30,638 nt of DNA from Alistipes sp. CAG:268 (GTDB taxonomy: Bacteria; Bacteroidota; Bacteroidia; Bacteroidales; Rikenellaceae), in contig FR891974.1 of NCBI GenBank assembly GCA_000434235.1, forward strand, positions 1 to 30,638, written 5' to 3'. Below, piece by piece: positions 7,884 to 15,179 of the stretch. Position 1 is the first letter of the stretch, and the number at the start of each line of letters is the position of its first letter. Made by a program: the position numbers and the translations under genes. The notes beneath the pieces were generated by a model. The model did not search any database and had not been told where the DNA came from. It was given only the letters and a program-made list of their open reading frames with translations.

Positions 7884-8342
7884 TCAGTCGTCGAGATCGA
7901 TGAGCCGGAAGTCGAGGTCGAACTTCATCTCGAAGCCGTTGTCGAGCTCGACCTCGTAATCGCGGCGGTCGCGTTCGAGTTTCAGCACCCGGGCTTCAGG
8001 GAAGTGTTTGGCTACATAGGCGGCAATCTGCGGAGGGATAAGTCGCGCCGGCACCTCGGCCCCGTACTTGCAGTCGATGTCGGTCCAGTTCCCTTTTCCG
8101 TCGAACACCACCACCATGCCATCGACCATCACCACCTTGTACTCGGTCGAGAACCACTCGGTCTCTGCCTTGGCGAACGAAACATCCACTCCGGGGAAGC
8201 TTTCGGCCAGGAACGCCTGCGCTGCAGCGGGCAGTTTATCGGCCGTAATCAGCCGGTCCCGCTCCATGCACGAGGTCGCAAGGCCGAGTGTCAGCAGGGA
8301 CGCTCCCATCCAACCCACGATTCGTTTTGCTTTTGATTTCAT
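7884..8342 (-). CDS. PepSY-like (DUF2874) envelope lipoprotein
   Basis: 152 aa. N-terminal signal with a lipobox-like end (LLTLGLATSC) predicts a lipoprotein. The rest is two PepSY-like repeats. The first (about 33-90) reads LPAAAQAFLAESFPGVDVSFAKAETEWFSTEYKVVMVDGMVVVFDGKGNWTDIDC; the second starts VPARLIPPQIAAYVAKHFPEARVLKLERDRRDYEVELDNGFEMKFDLDF. This is the Bacteroidota 'putative beta-lactamase-inhibitor-like, PepSY-like' family, often next to two-component genes. Biochemical function is unknown. It sits 75 bp after the kinase gene and has its own promoter with a tandem TTTCAG repeat that also occurs before the regulator gene. This suggests it is a target, and perhaps a periplasmic modulator, of that system (inference). 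Confidence 0.88.
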   Translation of the reverse strand: MKSKAKRIVGWMGASLLTLGLATSCMERDRLITADKLPAAAQAFLAESFPGVDVSFAKAETEWFSTEYKVVMVDGMVVVFDGKGNWTDIDCKYGAEVPARLIPPQIAAYVAKHFPEARVLKLERDRRDYEVELDNGFEMKFDLDFRLIDLDD

Positions 8343-8375
8343 ATGTTACTCTCTTCTTCTCGTTGTTTTCCGTCA

Positions 8376-8410
8376 CAAAGCTAATCTGCGAAACTGAAAC
8401 GTTTCTGAAA
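8376..8410 (-). promoter_or_regulatory. PepSY-like gene promoter with tandem TTTCAG operator
   Basis: Minus strand, in order: TTTCAG (8410-8405), five bases, TTTCAG (8399-8394), ten bases, then the -7 box TAGCTTTG (8383-8376). The repeats are 11 bp apart, as in OmpR-type direct-repeat sites, and sit where the -33 box would be. The same layout with identical spacings occurs at 10383-10417 and 28229-28263. Confidence 0.75.
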
Positions 8411-8417
8411 CGCCGCG

Positions 8418-9692
8418 TCAATCCGCAACCCGGAGCGTGAAACAGTGACGCCCCTCCGCGTAGCCGTACCCGATCCGCATGCCGTAGAGGCGGCACACGG
8501 CATCGACGATCGCCAGCCCGAGCCCCGTCGAACCCTCCCTCTTCGTCCCCTGGTAAAAGCGGTCGAAGACATGCTCGCCGTCGAGCGCCCCGCCCGCACC
8601 GCTGTTGGCGACGCTCAGGCTGCCGGCGTCCACACGGACGACGATCTCGCCGTCCGCATCGCCGTGCACAAAGGCGTTCTTGAGCAGGTTGCCCACGACA
8701 CTCGCCGCGAGCGACGGGTTCATCCGCACGGTCAGCTGCCCCTCTTCGAGCAGCGTAAAGCGGATCCCGCGGTAGGCATAGATCTCCCCGAGGTCCTCGG
8801 CCGTACTGCGCACCAGGGCATTCACATCGACCGGCTCGGACTCGGGGAACTGCCCGTTCTCGATCTTCGAAAGCAGCAGCAGCGACCGGTTGAGCCGCAC
8901 CAGATACCCCAGCGTCCGCTGGACCTTGGCGATCTCGCCCAGCTGCTCCTCCGTGAGCGATCCGCCATCGACGAGCATCTCAAGTCGGTTGCCGCACACG
9001 GCCAGCGGGGTCTGCATCTCATGCGAGGCGTTGCCGATAAACTGCTTCTGCCGGTCGAACAGCGATTCGGCCCGGGCGGCATACCGCCGGGCGGCATCGT
9101 TCAGCCGACGGAACTCCACGACCTTCGTATCGGCCTCGAGCGGCGGATTGGCCGCACCGACCGTATAGGCGTCGAGCCACCGCAACAGGGCGTAAAGCGG
9201 CTTCATCGTGCGGTGCAGGACGACGGCCGTCACGATCAGAATCAGCCCGAGCAACAGCACGTACAGTCCGACGATCCACCACAATACGGCCCCGACCAGT
9301 TCGGTCTTCTCGACCGCCGGCGACGTCACCGTCAGTTCGCGCCACTGCCCCGCACGGTCGCGGAACATCATCCGCAGCACGCGGGCCGGCTCCTCATTGT
9401 CCCGTTCGGGAATATAGACCTGCTCGTCCGAAAATACCGTCTGCGGGCGCGAAGCGGCATAGCCGGCAGGTACCTCGAAGAGTTTGTACCCGCTCGTACC
9501 GCCCCCTTCGGATGCGGGGGCGTGTCCGGAAAGCACCTGACGGATGATCACTTCGGCGCGTACCTCCAGCGCATCGTCCACCTCACGGTCGATCCGGGCC
9601 GTCAGGGCAAAATAGAACAACAGGGCCCACACCGCCAGCAGCAGCGAGAGTACCCATGCCAGGTGCAGGACGATGCGGTAGACAAGTCTCAT
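8418..9692 (-). CDS. Sensor histidine kinase
   Basis: 424 aa inner membrane kinase. TM1 at about 8-30, a periplasmic sensor loop at about 31-132, TM2 at about 133-157, then a linker and the DHp domain. The phospho-acceptor is His224 in FIGNASHEMQTPLAV, a slightly altered H-box with MQ in place of the usual LR. ATP-binding boxes follow: NLLKNAFVHGD (Asn339) and STGLGLAIVDAVCRLYG (about 388-404). The kinase box order fits the classical EnvZ/PhoR-like type. Its ATG overlaps the regulator stop in ATGA, so the two are translationally coupled. The partner is certainly the upstream OmpR-type regulator. The signal is unknown; the nearby PepSY-like lipoprotein gene suggests envelope sensing. Confidence 0.95.
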   Translation of the reverse strand: MRLVYRIVLHLAWVLSLLLAVWALLFYFALTARIDREVDDALEVRAEVIIRQVLSGHAPASEGGGTSGYKLFEVPAGYAASRPQTVFSDEQVYIPERDNEEPARVLRMMFRDRAGQWRELTVTSPAVEKTELVGAVLWWIVGLYVLLLGLILIVTAVVLHRTMKPLYALLRWLDAYTVGAANPPLEADTKVVEFRRLNDAARRYAARAESLFDRQKQFIGNASHEMQTPLAVCGNRLEMLVDGGSLTEEQLGEIAKVQRTLGYLVRLNRSLLLLSKIENGQFPESEPVDVNALVRSTAEDLGEIYAYRGIRFTLLEEGQLTVRMNPSLAASVVGNLLKNAFVHGDADGEIVVRVDAGSLSVANSGAGGALDGEHVFDRFYQGTKREGSTGLGLAIVDAVCRLYGMRIGYGYAEGRHCFTLRVAD

Positions 9693-10366
9693 GGACGGAC
9701 CAGTTTGTAACCGAAGCCGTAGACCGACTTGATCTCGATGTCGGCCCCCGCGGCCTGGAGTTTGCGGCGCAGGTTCTTCATCTGCGCATAGACGAAGTCG
9801 AAGTTGTCGGCCTGGTCGATGTGGTCGCCCCAGACCCCTTCGGCCAGAGCCGCCTTATCGACCGTGTGGTTCGGGCGGGTCATGAAGTAGTGCAGGATGT
9901 CGTACTCCTTGCGCAACAACTCCACGGGACGCCCGGCAACCTCGACCCGACGGCTGTCGGGCCACAGGCGCACGTTCCCCGCCTCGAGGCTCGCCTGCCC
10001 ATCGCGCTGGTGGCGCCGCAGGACGCTCCGGATCCGGGCGCTCAGCTCGGCCAGGTGGAACGGCTTGGGCAGGTAGTCGTCGGCCCCGAGTTCGAGTCCG
10101 CCGATCTTGTCGTCGAGCGAGTCGCGCGCCGAGATGATGATCACGCCGGCACGCTGCTGCCGCTGCCGGAGGGCTTCGAGCAGTTTGAGGCCGTTGCCGT
10201 CGGGCAGCATGATATCCAGCAGGATGCAGTCGTAATCGTAGGCGGCGATCTTGTCCAGCCCCGATGCGTAGTCGGCGGCCTGCTCGACCACATACTGTTC
10301 GCGGCGCAGCGTCTGCACCATGATCTCCCGCAGGGAGGGTTCGTCTTCGACAATCAGCAGTTTCAT
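9689..10366 (-). CDS. OmpR/PhoB-family response regulator
   Basis: 225 aa cytosolic transcription factor. The receiver domain (1-115) has the acidic pair in VEDEPSLRE (Glu7/Asp8), the phospho-acceptor Asp51 in CILLDIMLPDGNG, a Ser/Ala switch position in IIISARDS, and Lys101 in YLPKPFH. A C-terminal winged helix (about 130-225) ends in the usual beta hairpin IKSVYGFGYKLVRP. First gene of the regulator-kinase pair, overlapping the kinase start by 4 bp. Its promoter has a TTTCGG-N5-TTTCGG repeat ten bases before the -7 box, matching the arrangement at two PepSY-like genes. Autoregulation and a small envelope regulon are therefore predicted from sequence. Confidence 0.96.
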   Translation of the reverse strand: MKLLIVEDEPSLREIMVQTLRREQYVVEQAADYASGLDKIAAYDYDCILLDIMLPDGNGLKLLEALRQRQQRAGVIIISARDSLDDKIGGLELGADDYLPKPFHLAELSARIRSVLRRHQRDGQASLEAGNVRLWPDSRRVEVAGRPVELLRKEYDILHYFMTRPNHTVDKAALAEGVWGDHIDQADNFDFVYAQMKNLRRKLQAAGADIEIKSVYGFGYKLVRP

Positions 10367-10382
10367 ACGTTCAGTTTTCAGG

Positions 10383-10417
10383 CAAAGGTACGCTCCGATT
10401 CCGAAAGGAAACCGAAA
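10383..10417 (-). promoter_or_regulatory. Response regulator promoter with tandem TTTCGG operator
   Basis: Minus strand: TTTCGG (10417-10412), five bases, TTTCGG (10406-10401), ten bases, -7 box TACCTTTG (10390-10383). Repeat period 11 bp. Same geometry as the PepSY-like promoters at 8376-8410 and 28229-28263; no separate -33 box is seen, as expected for an activator-dependent promoter. Confidence 0.75.
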
Positions 10418-10427
10418 TCGGGGCAGA

Positions 10428-11420
10428 TCAGCGCAGTTGTCCCGTCCGTTCGAAATAGGCCTTGAGCACCAGGAGGGAGATCAGCCGCTCGCGACGACGG
10501 TCGCGGAACTGGTCGATATAGGCGTGGGCGTGGGCCACGATCGCCTCGGCCTCCTCGGGATGGGTGCTGTAGTGGTGCATACGCTCCTCGAGGTCGGCAT
10601 AGTCGGGCCGGATCTCCACATAGTGGTAGCCGGGAATGAGCGTACCCTCCATGAACCACGTCTCGTAGGTCGGCCGCGGCATGACGGCCAGCGAATTGGT
10701 GGACATCACCCACTTGAGGTTCGTGGCTACATCGTTGCCCTCGATGGCCAGGATATAGCGGTAGCGCAGGTGGTCGTACATCGAGATGTGGGGCTTCGTC
10801 CACTCGGGCGGCAGCGACGGATGGCGGTTCGAAATGCCCGCATCGCAGCATGCCGAGCCGAAATAGCGCTCCATGAAGCGTTTGCGCAATACGTGGTTCG
10901 GGTGGTGGCAGTTGATCGCGCTCCGGAAGATCGCCCGGTCCTCCTTCGCCCGGAACGGAATGTCGTCGCGCAGGAAGACGAAGTGGCGGAACTTGTCGAG
11001 GTTGAGCAATACCGAGTTGGCATTGTCGCCCGCAATCGGGCGGCTCTTGACGACCGACGGAATCGGAGGCACCTCGGTCACGTCGCCGGGGATCATGTTC
11101 CACAGCAGGCCATCGTCGAACCAGCGCGTAAATTCGTAGGAATCGAAGAAATAAGCCGTGCGGACACCCCGGCCGAGGCGATGTTCTCCGAGCGGATGCA
11201 GCCCCTCGGGCAGAGGCACCCCCTCTGCCGGCAGGCGGTTGTAGTAATCGACGCGCTGCAGGATGTAGTCGCGATCGCCGCGCGACGCGACCTCGGCCAG
11301 CACGCCTTCGAGCCGCTTCTGCAGCAGGCGGTGCGGCACGGCGTACCGGGCAAGGTTCCGCACGAAGTAGAACAGCTTGACGGGTTTGTTGTGGAGAATA
11401 CGGTTCAGTCGGTTGTCCAT
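10428..11420 (-). CDS. GT90/CAP10-like LPS glycosyltransferase
   Basis: 330 aa. Resembles the LpsA-like, CAP10-domain glycosyl transferase family 90 proteins that add sugars to lipopolysaccharide cores. The key stretch is YRYILAIEGNDVATNLKWVMSTNSLAVMPRPTYETWFMEGTLIPGYHYVEI (about 220-270). This is the nucleotide-sugar binding core of the family. VKSRPIAGDNANSVLLNLDKFRHF earlier is also characteristic. No signal peptide; probably acts at the cytosolic face of the inner membrane. The start ATG at 11420 is preferred over upstream in-frame codons because a TATCTTTG box lies about 22 bp before it. Monocistronic by appearance, not in an obvious LPS cluster. The donor sugar cannot be told. Confidence 0.85.
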   Translation of the reverse strand: MDNRLNRILHNKPVKLFYFVRNLARYAVPHRLLQKRLEGVLAEVASRGDRDYILQRVDYYNRLPAEGVPLPEGLHPLGEHRLGRGVRTAYFFDSYEFTRWFDDGLLWNMIPGDVTEVPPIPSVVKSRPIAGDNANSVLLNLDKFRHFVFLRDDIPFRAKEDRAIFRSAINCHHPNHVLRKRFMERYFGSACCDAGISNRHPSLPPEWTKPHISMYDHLRYRYILAIEGNDVATNLKWVMSTNSLAVMPRPTYETWFMEGTLIPGYHYVEIRPDYADLEERMHHYSTHPEEAEAIVAHAHAYIDQFRDRRRERLISLLVLKAYFERTGQLR

Positions 11421-11441
11421 AGCTGCGTCTGTTGTGTTGAA

Positions 11442-11449
11442 CAAAGATA
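11442..11449 (-). promoter_or_regulatory. Predicted -7 box of GT90-like gene (TATCTTTG)
   Basis: TATCTTTG on the minus strand, 21 bp before the ATG at 11420. It fixes the start site of the gene. No clear -33 box. Confidence 0.55.
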
Positions 11450-11599
11450 ACGATTTTCCCCGAACCGCCGCATGCCGGAAGCGGAAAACAGACCGGGCAG
11501 GACCGGCACGTGAAACGGGATGGCCGGGAGCCCCGGTCCCGCAAACGGGAGACAGGAAGAACGACGCGGCCGGATGGCGGCACGGCAGGGAAACGAAGA

Positions 11600-11626
11600 G
11601 GCGGAGACCCTCGTCGGATCTCCGCC
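11600..11626 (-). terminator. Probable terminator after fabH
   Basis: An 8-bp perfect stem GGCGGAGA / TCTCCGCC with an 11-base loop, about 25 bp after the fabH stop. A T-rich stretch (CTCTTCGTTTCC) follows on the minus strand. Confidence 0.6.
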
Positions 11627-11652
11627 CCGTTCCGTACACGGATTCAGGAGGA

Positions 11653-12657
11653 TTACTCCTTGTGTCCGTCGTATGCCCACTTCACATAGATGGCACCCCA
11701 CGTATACCCGCCGCCGAATGCCGACAGGATGAGGTTATCGCCCTTGCGAAGCTGCGATTCGTAATCGTAGAGACAAGTCGGGATCGTTGCCGCCGTCGTG
11801 TTGCCGTTGCGGTCGATGTTGATCATGCACTTGTCGGCCGTGATGCCCATACGGCGCGCCGTGGCGTCGATGATGCGCAGATTGGCCTGGTGCGGAACGA
11901 GATAACGGATATCGTCCGACGAAAGGTTGTGGCGCTCCATCATCTCCACCGACACGTCGGCCATCTTCGACACGGCAGCCTTGAAGACGGCGTGTCCGTC
12001 CCACGTGATCGTGTGCCAGTTGTTGGCCACGGTCTCGGCCGATGCCGGATAGCGCGAGCCACCGGCCTTCATGTAGAGCTGCAGCTCGCCCGAACCGTCC
12101 GAACGGAGCAGCGAGTCGATCACGCCGTAGCCCTCGGTATTCGGCTCAAGCAGCACGGCTGCGGCACCGTCACCGAAGATCGGGCAGGTCGAACGGTCCG
12201 TATAATCGATGATCGAGGACATCTTGTCGGCACCGACGACAATCACCTTCTTGCTCGTGCCGGCCTCGATGAACTTGGCACCCGTGGTCAGGGCGAAGAG
12301 GAAACCGCTGCAGGCAGCCGAAACGTCATATGCGAATGCGTTCTTGCAACCGGCCTGGTCGGCGATCAGGTTGCCCGTCGAGGGGAAGAACATGTCGGGA
12401 GTGACCGTGGCGCAGATCACCACGTCGATATCCATCGGGTCCACCCCCGTCTTGTCCAGAAGATTGATCACCGCACGTGCTCCCATGTAGGAGGTTCCGA
12501 CGCCCTCGCCCTTGAGGATATGGCGCGTCTTGACGCCGATGTGCGACATGATCCACTCGTCGGTCGTGTCTACCATCCGGCTCAGCTCTTCGTTGGTCAG
12601 GATGTAATCCGGAAGGTACTCGCCCACTCCCGTGATCGCTGCTGTTATCTTACCCAT
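11653..12657 (-). CDS. fabH: 3-oxoacyl-ACP synthase III (KAS III)
   Basis: 334 aa. Condenses acetyl-CoA (or a branched acyl-CoA) with malonyl-ACP to start fatty acid synthesis type II. The catalytic triad is visible: Cys116 in [13 protein letters not shown], His256 in [10 protein letters not shown], and Asn286 in RNGNTTAA. The C-terminal [15 protein letters not shown] is also typical. The ATG at 12657 is chosen; AGAGAAG just upstream is a plausible ribosome site, and in-frame extension upstream shows no family similarity. It follows plsX by 26 bp and is the last gene of yceD-rpmF-plsX-fabH. Starter acyl-CoA preference (straight or branched) cannot be read from sequence alone. Confidence 0.97.
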   Translation of the reverse strand: MGKITAAITGVGEYLPDYILTNEELSRMVDTTDEWIMSHIGVKTRHILKGEGVGTSYMGARAVINLLDKTGVDPMDIDVVICATVTPDMFFPSTGNLIADQAGCKNAFAYDVSAACSGFLFALTTGAKFIEAGTSKKVIVVGADKMSSIIDYTDRSTCPIFGDGAAAVLLEPNTEGYGVIDSLLRSDGSGELQLYMKAGGSRYPASAETVANNWHTITWDGHAVFKAAVSKMADVSVEMMERHNLSSDDIRYLVPHQANLRIIDATARRMGITADKCMINIDRNGNTTAATIPTCLYDYESQLRKGDNLILSAFGGGYTWGAIYVKWAYDGHKE

Positions 12658-12683
12658 TAACTTCTCTTTTACCTGGTTTTGTG

Positions 12684-13634
12684 TTACTGATTTTGAAATA
12701 CCCGCTGCAGCTTCGCCGTCAGTCCGGCCTTGATGACCTGCTCGGTCGAGAGGATCATGCTGCGGATCGCCTTGGGAGAGGAGCATCCGTGGCCGATGAT
12801 GACGGGCGCATTGACGCCCAGAACCGGCGTGCCGCCCACGTTTTCGTAATTCATGGAGTCCCAGAAGACGTTGCCGCCCCCGAGCGCCTTGTTGATGCGG
12901 TAGAGCCCCTCGGCCATCTTCAGCACGGTGTTGCCCACGAAACCGTCGCAGACGATCACGTCGGCCACCTTGCCCGAGAAGATGTGCGACCCCTCGACGT
13001 TGCCGACGAAACGGATGCGCGGCTCGGCCTTCAGCAGCTCATAGGCTGCCTTCGACTGGGCGTTGCCCTTGGTCTCCTCCTCGCCGATGTTGAGCACGGC
13101 GACACGGGGACGCTCGATGCCCAGCACCGCCTCGGCATAGATCGAACCGATCAGACCGTACTGTGCCAGCACCTCGGGCTTGCAGTCCACGTTCAGCCCC
13201 ACGTCGAGCAACAGGGCAGGACGCCCCGAAGCCGTCGGAACGATCGACGAGATCGTCGGACGGATTACCCCCTCGATGGGCTTGACGGCATACATCGAAC
13301 CGACCATCATGGCTCCGGTCGATCCGGCGCTGGCGAATCCGTCGATTGCGCCCTTGGCCAGATAGCCGAAACCTACCGTGATGCTCGAATCGGCCTTGCT
13401 CTGGAAAGCCTTGGCCGGATGGTCGCCCATCTCGATCACCTCGGTGGTCGCCACGATGTCGAACCGCTCGGCCGGGCACTTCTCGGCAGCCAGCACCGCC
13501 TTGATTTTCTCTTCGTCGCCGAACAGCACGATACGGCTGTCCGACCCGATCGCGTCGAGCGCCATGACAGCCCCCTTGACGGCTGCTTCGGGAGCGAAAT
13601 CGCCCCCCATGGCATCTATACCAATCTTTAACAT
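12684..13634 (-). CDS. plsX: Phosphate acyltransferase PlsX
   Basis: 316 aa. Converts acyl-ACP to acyl-phosphate, the acyl donor for PlsY in phospholipid synthesis; a peripheral membrane enzyme. Family features: [21 protein letters not shown] at the N terminus, [68 protein letters not shown], and [22 protein letters not shown]. Full length. It sits between rpmF and fabH in the classic order. The 150-bp gap from rpmF holds an intrinsic terminator and a strong GC hairpin, and no TAnnTTTG box, so its expression may depend on read-through from rpmF. Confidence 0.97.
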   Translation of the reverse strand: MLKIGIDAMGGDFAPEAAVKGAVMALDAIGSDSRIVLFGDEEKIKAVLAAEKCPAERFDIVATTEVIEMGDHPAKAFQSKADSSITVGFGYLAKGAIDGFASAGSTGAMMVGSMYAVKPIEGVIRPTISSIVPTASGRPALLLDVGLNVDCKPEVLAQYGLIGSIYAEAVLGIERPRVAVLNIGEEETKGNAQSKAAYELLKAEPRIRFVGNVEGSHIFSGKVADVIVCDGFVGNTVLKMAEGLYRINKALGGGNVFWDSMNYENVGGTPVLGVNAPVIIGHGCSSPKAIRSMILSTEQVIKAGLTAKLQRVFQNQ

Positions 13635-13679
13635 ACTCGTGCGATTTGGTTTTTATCCCGGCTCCGTCCCGCAACGCAT

Positions 13680-13705
13680 CCGGACGGTTCCGAGGAGCCG
13701 TCCGG
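13680..13705 (-). promoter_or_regulatory. GC-rich hairpin in plsX leader
   Basis: An 8-bp stem CCGGACGG / CCGTCCGG extended inward by a G-T pair and TCC/GGA, followed (plus strand) by the short palindrome GGCCCGCGGGCC. It lies 45-70 bp before plsX in the rpmF-plsX gap. Role unknown; could be RNA processing or leader structure. Confidence 0.45.
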
Positions 13706-13738
13706 CAGGGCCCGCGGGCCGAAAGCCGCGCTTATACT

Positions 13739-13775
13739 AAAAAAGAGGCAGTCCCTCCAGCAGGGAGTCCTCTTT
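13739..13775 (-). terminator. Intrinsic terminator after rpmF
   Basis: On the minus strand an imperfect hairpin, AAAGAGG...CCCT-GCTGG-AGGG...CCTCTTT, ends in TTTTTT. It lies 10 bp after the rpmF stop and upstream of plsX, so it should reduce read-through into plsX and fabH. Confidence 0.75.
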
Positions 13776-13784
13776 CGTGCCGGC

Positions 13785-13970
13785 CTATTCGTCGGCCTTC
13801 TTCTCGATGGCGAGCTTACCGCGGTAGAATCCGCACTCGGGGCATACACGGTGATAGAGCACCGAAGCACCGCAGTTCGAGCAGGTTACGACCGTCGGAA
13901 CGACAGCCTTGTAGTGGGTTCTGCGCTTATCGCGTCGCGTCGACGAGATTTTGTGTTTAGGATGTGCCAT
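13785..13970 (-). CDS. rpmF: 50S ribosomal protein L32
   Basis: 61 aa basic ribosomal protein. MAHPKHKISSTRRDKRRTHYK is the conserved L32 N terminus. The zinc-binding CxxC pairs are intact (CSNC and CPEC), so this is the zinc-containing form. It lies 41 bp after yceD and is followed by an intrinsic terminator before plsX. The order yceD-rpmF-plsX-fabH matches the arrangement widely conserved in bacteria. Confidence 0.98.
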   Translation of the reverse strand: MAHPKHKISSTRRDKRRTHYKAVVPTVVTCSNCGASVLYHRVCPECGFYRGKLAIEKKADE

Positions 13971-14011
13971 TTTACTACTTGTATTATGAGTTTAACGTAT
14001 TTCTGTACCTT

Positions 14012-14590
14012 TTATTTTGTGCCGCCGTTTTCCTCCGCTTCGTCGGCCTCCATCCGTTCGCGCAGCGCCGCCAGCTTGGCCCACTCTCCTTCGGGAACGG
14101 CGTGCTCCTCGGCCCGGTTCTCGATAGCCGAGAACTCCTCGTCGGAGACGATCCGGAAACGCTTGAGCATCTCGGGATCGCACTCTCCCTCGGGGTGCAC
14201 GCGCTGGTAGGGCAGCGACAGTACGATGCTCTCGTAGATGTACTGCGAAAGATCCACCTCGTCCTCGCCCGGCAGGAGCCAAAGCACCTCGCCGTCATAC
14301 TCGCGCGGTTCGTCGGAGAACTTCACCAGCAGCTGCCCCTCGAAGTCAATCGGGATGCGGCAATCCTCCAGGCAGCGGTCGCAGGCGACCACCACATGGC
14401 CCGTGATGCGGACATCGGCCGTAAGCATCGTCTCGCCCCGCTCGAGCGTGACCTCGACGACACACCGTCCGTCCTTGATCTCCGAACTTTCGAAGGCCTC
14501 GAACAGCGGTTTGCCGACCTCGAAACGGAACTCGTGGGTCCCGTTTTTAAGGCCTCGGTAGGCAATCGAATATCCTTCAGCTACCTCCAT
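14012..14590 (-). CDS. yceD: YceD family (DUF177) protein
   Basis: 192 aa. YceD/DUF177 proteins are encoded beside rpmF and have been linked to 23S rRNA maturation in other bacteria and in plastids. The conserved core is VVVACDRCLEDCRIPIDFEGQLLVKF, with the CxxC motif at about residues 70-80. It is followed by an acidic stretch, VLWLLPGEDEVDLSQYIYESIVLSLPYQRVHPEGEC, typical of the family. The C terminus is charged and probably helical. The ATG at 14590 is chosen over an upstream TTG because a TAACTTTG promoter box ends 18 bp before it. First gene of the rpmF-plsX-fabH cluster. Confidence 0.92.
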   Translation of the reverse strand: MEVAEGYSIAYRGLKNGTHEFRFEVGKPLFEAFESSEIKDGRCVVEVTLERGETMLTADVRITGHVVVACDRCLEDCRIPIDFEGQLLVKFSDEPREYDGEVLWLLPGEDEVDLSQYIYESIVLSLPYQRVHPEGECDPEMLKRFRIVSDEEFSAIENRAEEHAVPEGEWAKLAALRERMEADEAEENGGTK

Positions 14591-14608
14591 TTGTACGCAT
14601 TTAGTGCG

Positions 14609-14616
14609 CAAAGTTA
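14609..14616 (-). promoter_or_regulatory. Predicted -7 box of yceD-rpmF operon (TAACTTTG)
   Basis: TAACTTTG on the minus strand with a leader of about 15 nt to the yceD ATG. It is the only good TAnnTTTG box ahead of the four-gene cluster. Confidence 0.6.
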
Positions 14617-14686
14617 CTAAAAAATAGGACAACTGCAAAGAAAACCGCGAGTTTTAGCGTCATCATCCGATTCGCACCCCCGGAAA

Positions 14687-14718
14687 TTTGGCATTGCGCA
14701 CGAGTTGTATTATATTTG
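14687..14718 (+). promoter_or_regulatory. Complete Bacteroidota promoter, TTTG-N20-TATATTTG
   Basis: A -33 TTTG (14687-14690), 20 bases, and -7 TATATTTG (14711-14718): one of the two best two-part promoters in the window. The -7 box ends only 6 bp before the ATG at 14725, so transcription should begin at or within a few bases of the start codon, giving a leaderless or nearly leaderless mRNA. Confidence 0.75.
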
Positions 14719-14724
14719 TGGAAT

Positions 14725-15138
14725 ATGGCAGACAAAGGGGGAGGATTCACGATCGAGGTCACCAGCCGCTACGAAGGCTGGTGGCGCTACAACGTCGCAC
14801 TGATGTGCGGCTGCTTCGACGCCGCGGACAACCGCACGGGGTTCGCCTCGGCCTCCTCGGAGATCGTCCCCGTCGGGGCCAACCTCAAGGAGCCGCCCGC
14901 CACGCAGGCCGGACGGCGGCACATCGCACTGACGACCGACCCCTGCGACCACCTCATGCTCTACGTCTACATCATCCCCCACACGCTGCCTGCGGACAAC
15001 GATATCGACGCCACGAGACCCTTCGACATCGAACTGCGCATCAGTTGCAACGGCCGGCGCATACGGAGCGAAAAGCGCCGGATCAACCAATGGTCGGGAG
15101 CCTCGATCGAGCTGCGCGTGGCAGCCGACGGCAAGTGA
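14725..15138 (+). CDS. Hypothetical protein, predicted beta-rich, leaderless mRNA
   Basis: 137 aa, not recognised. Starts MADKGGGFTIEVTSRYEGWWRYNVALMCGC and ends ASIELRVAADGK. No signal peptide or membrane helix, so probably cytosolic. Alternating hydrophobic residues (HLMLYVYIIPHTL, PFDIELRISC, SIELRV) suggest a beta-sandwich. Coding is supported by an excellent promoter, a GC-rich third position like its neighbours, and a closely spaced downstream gene (41 bp to the GH5 lipoprotein). The ATG at 14725 is preferred to an upstream TTG that lies inside the promoter box. No function is proposed; the shared transcript with the GH5 gene may be incidental. Confidence 0.75.
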   Translation: MADKGGGFTIEVTSRYEGWWRYNVALMCGCFDAADNRTGFASASSEIVPVGANLKEPPATQAGRRHIALTTDPCDHLMLYVYIIPHTLPADNDIDATRPFDIELRISCNGRRIRSEKRRINQWSGASIELRVAADGK

Positions 15139-15179
15139 CCCGCAGCCGAAACCCTCAACAAAAAAACTTCACGACAACG

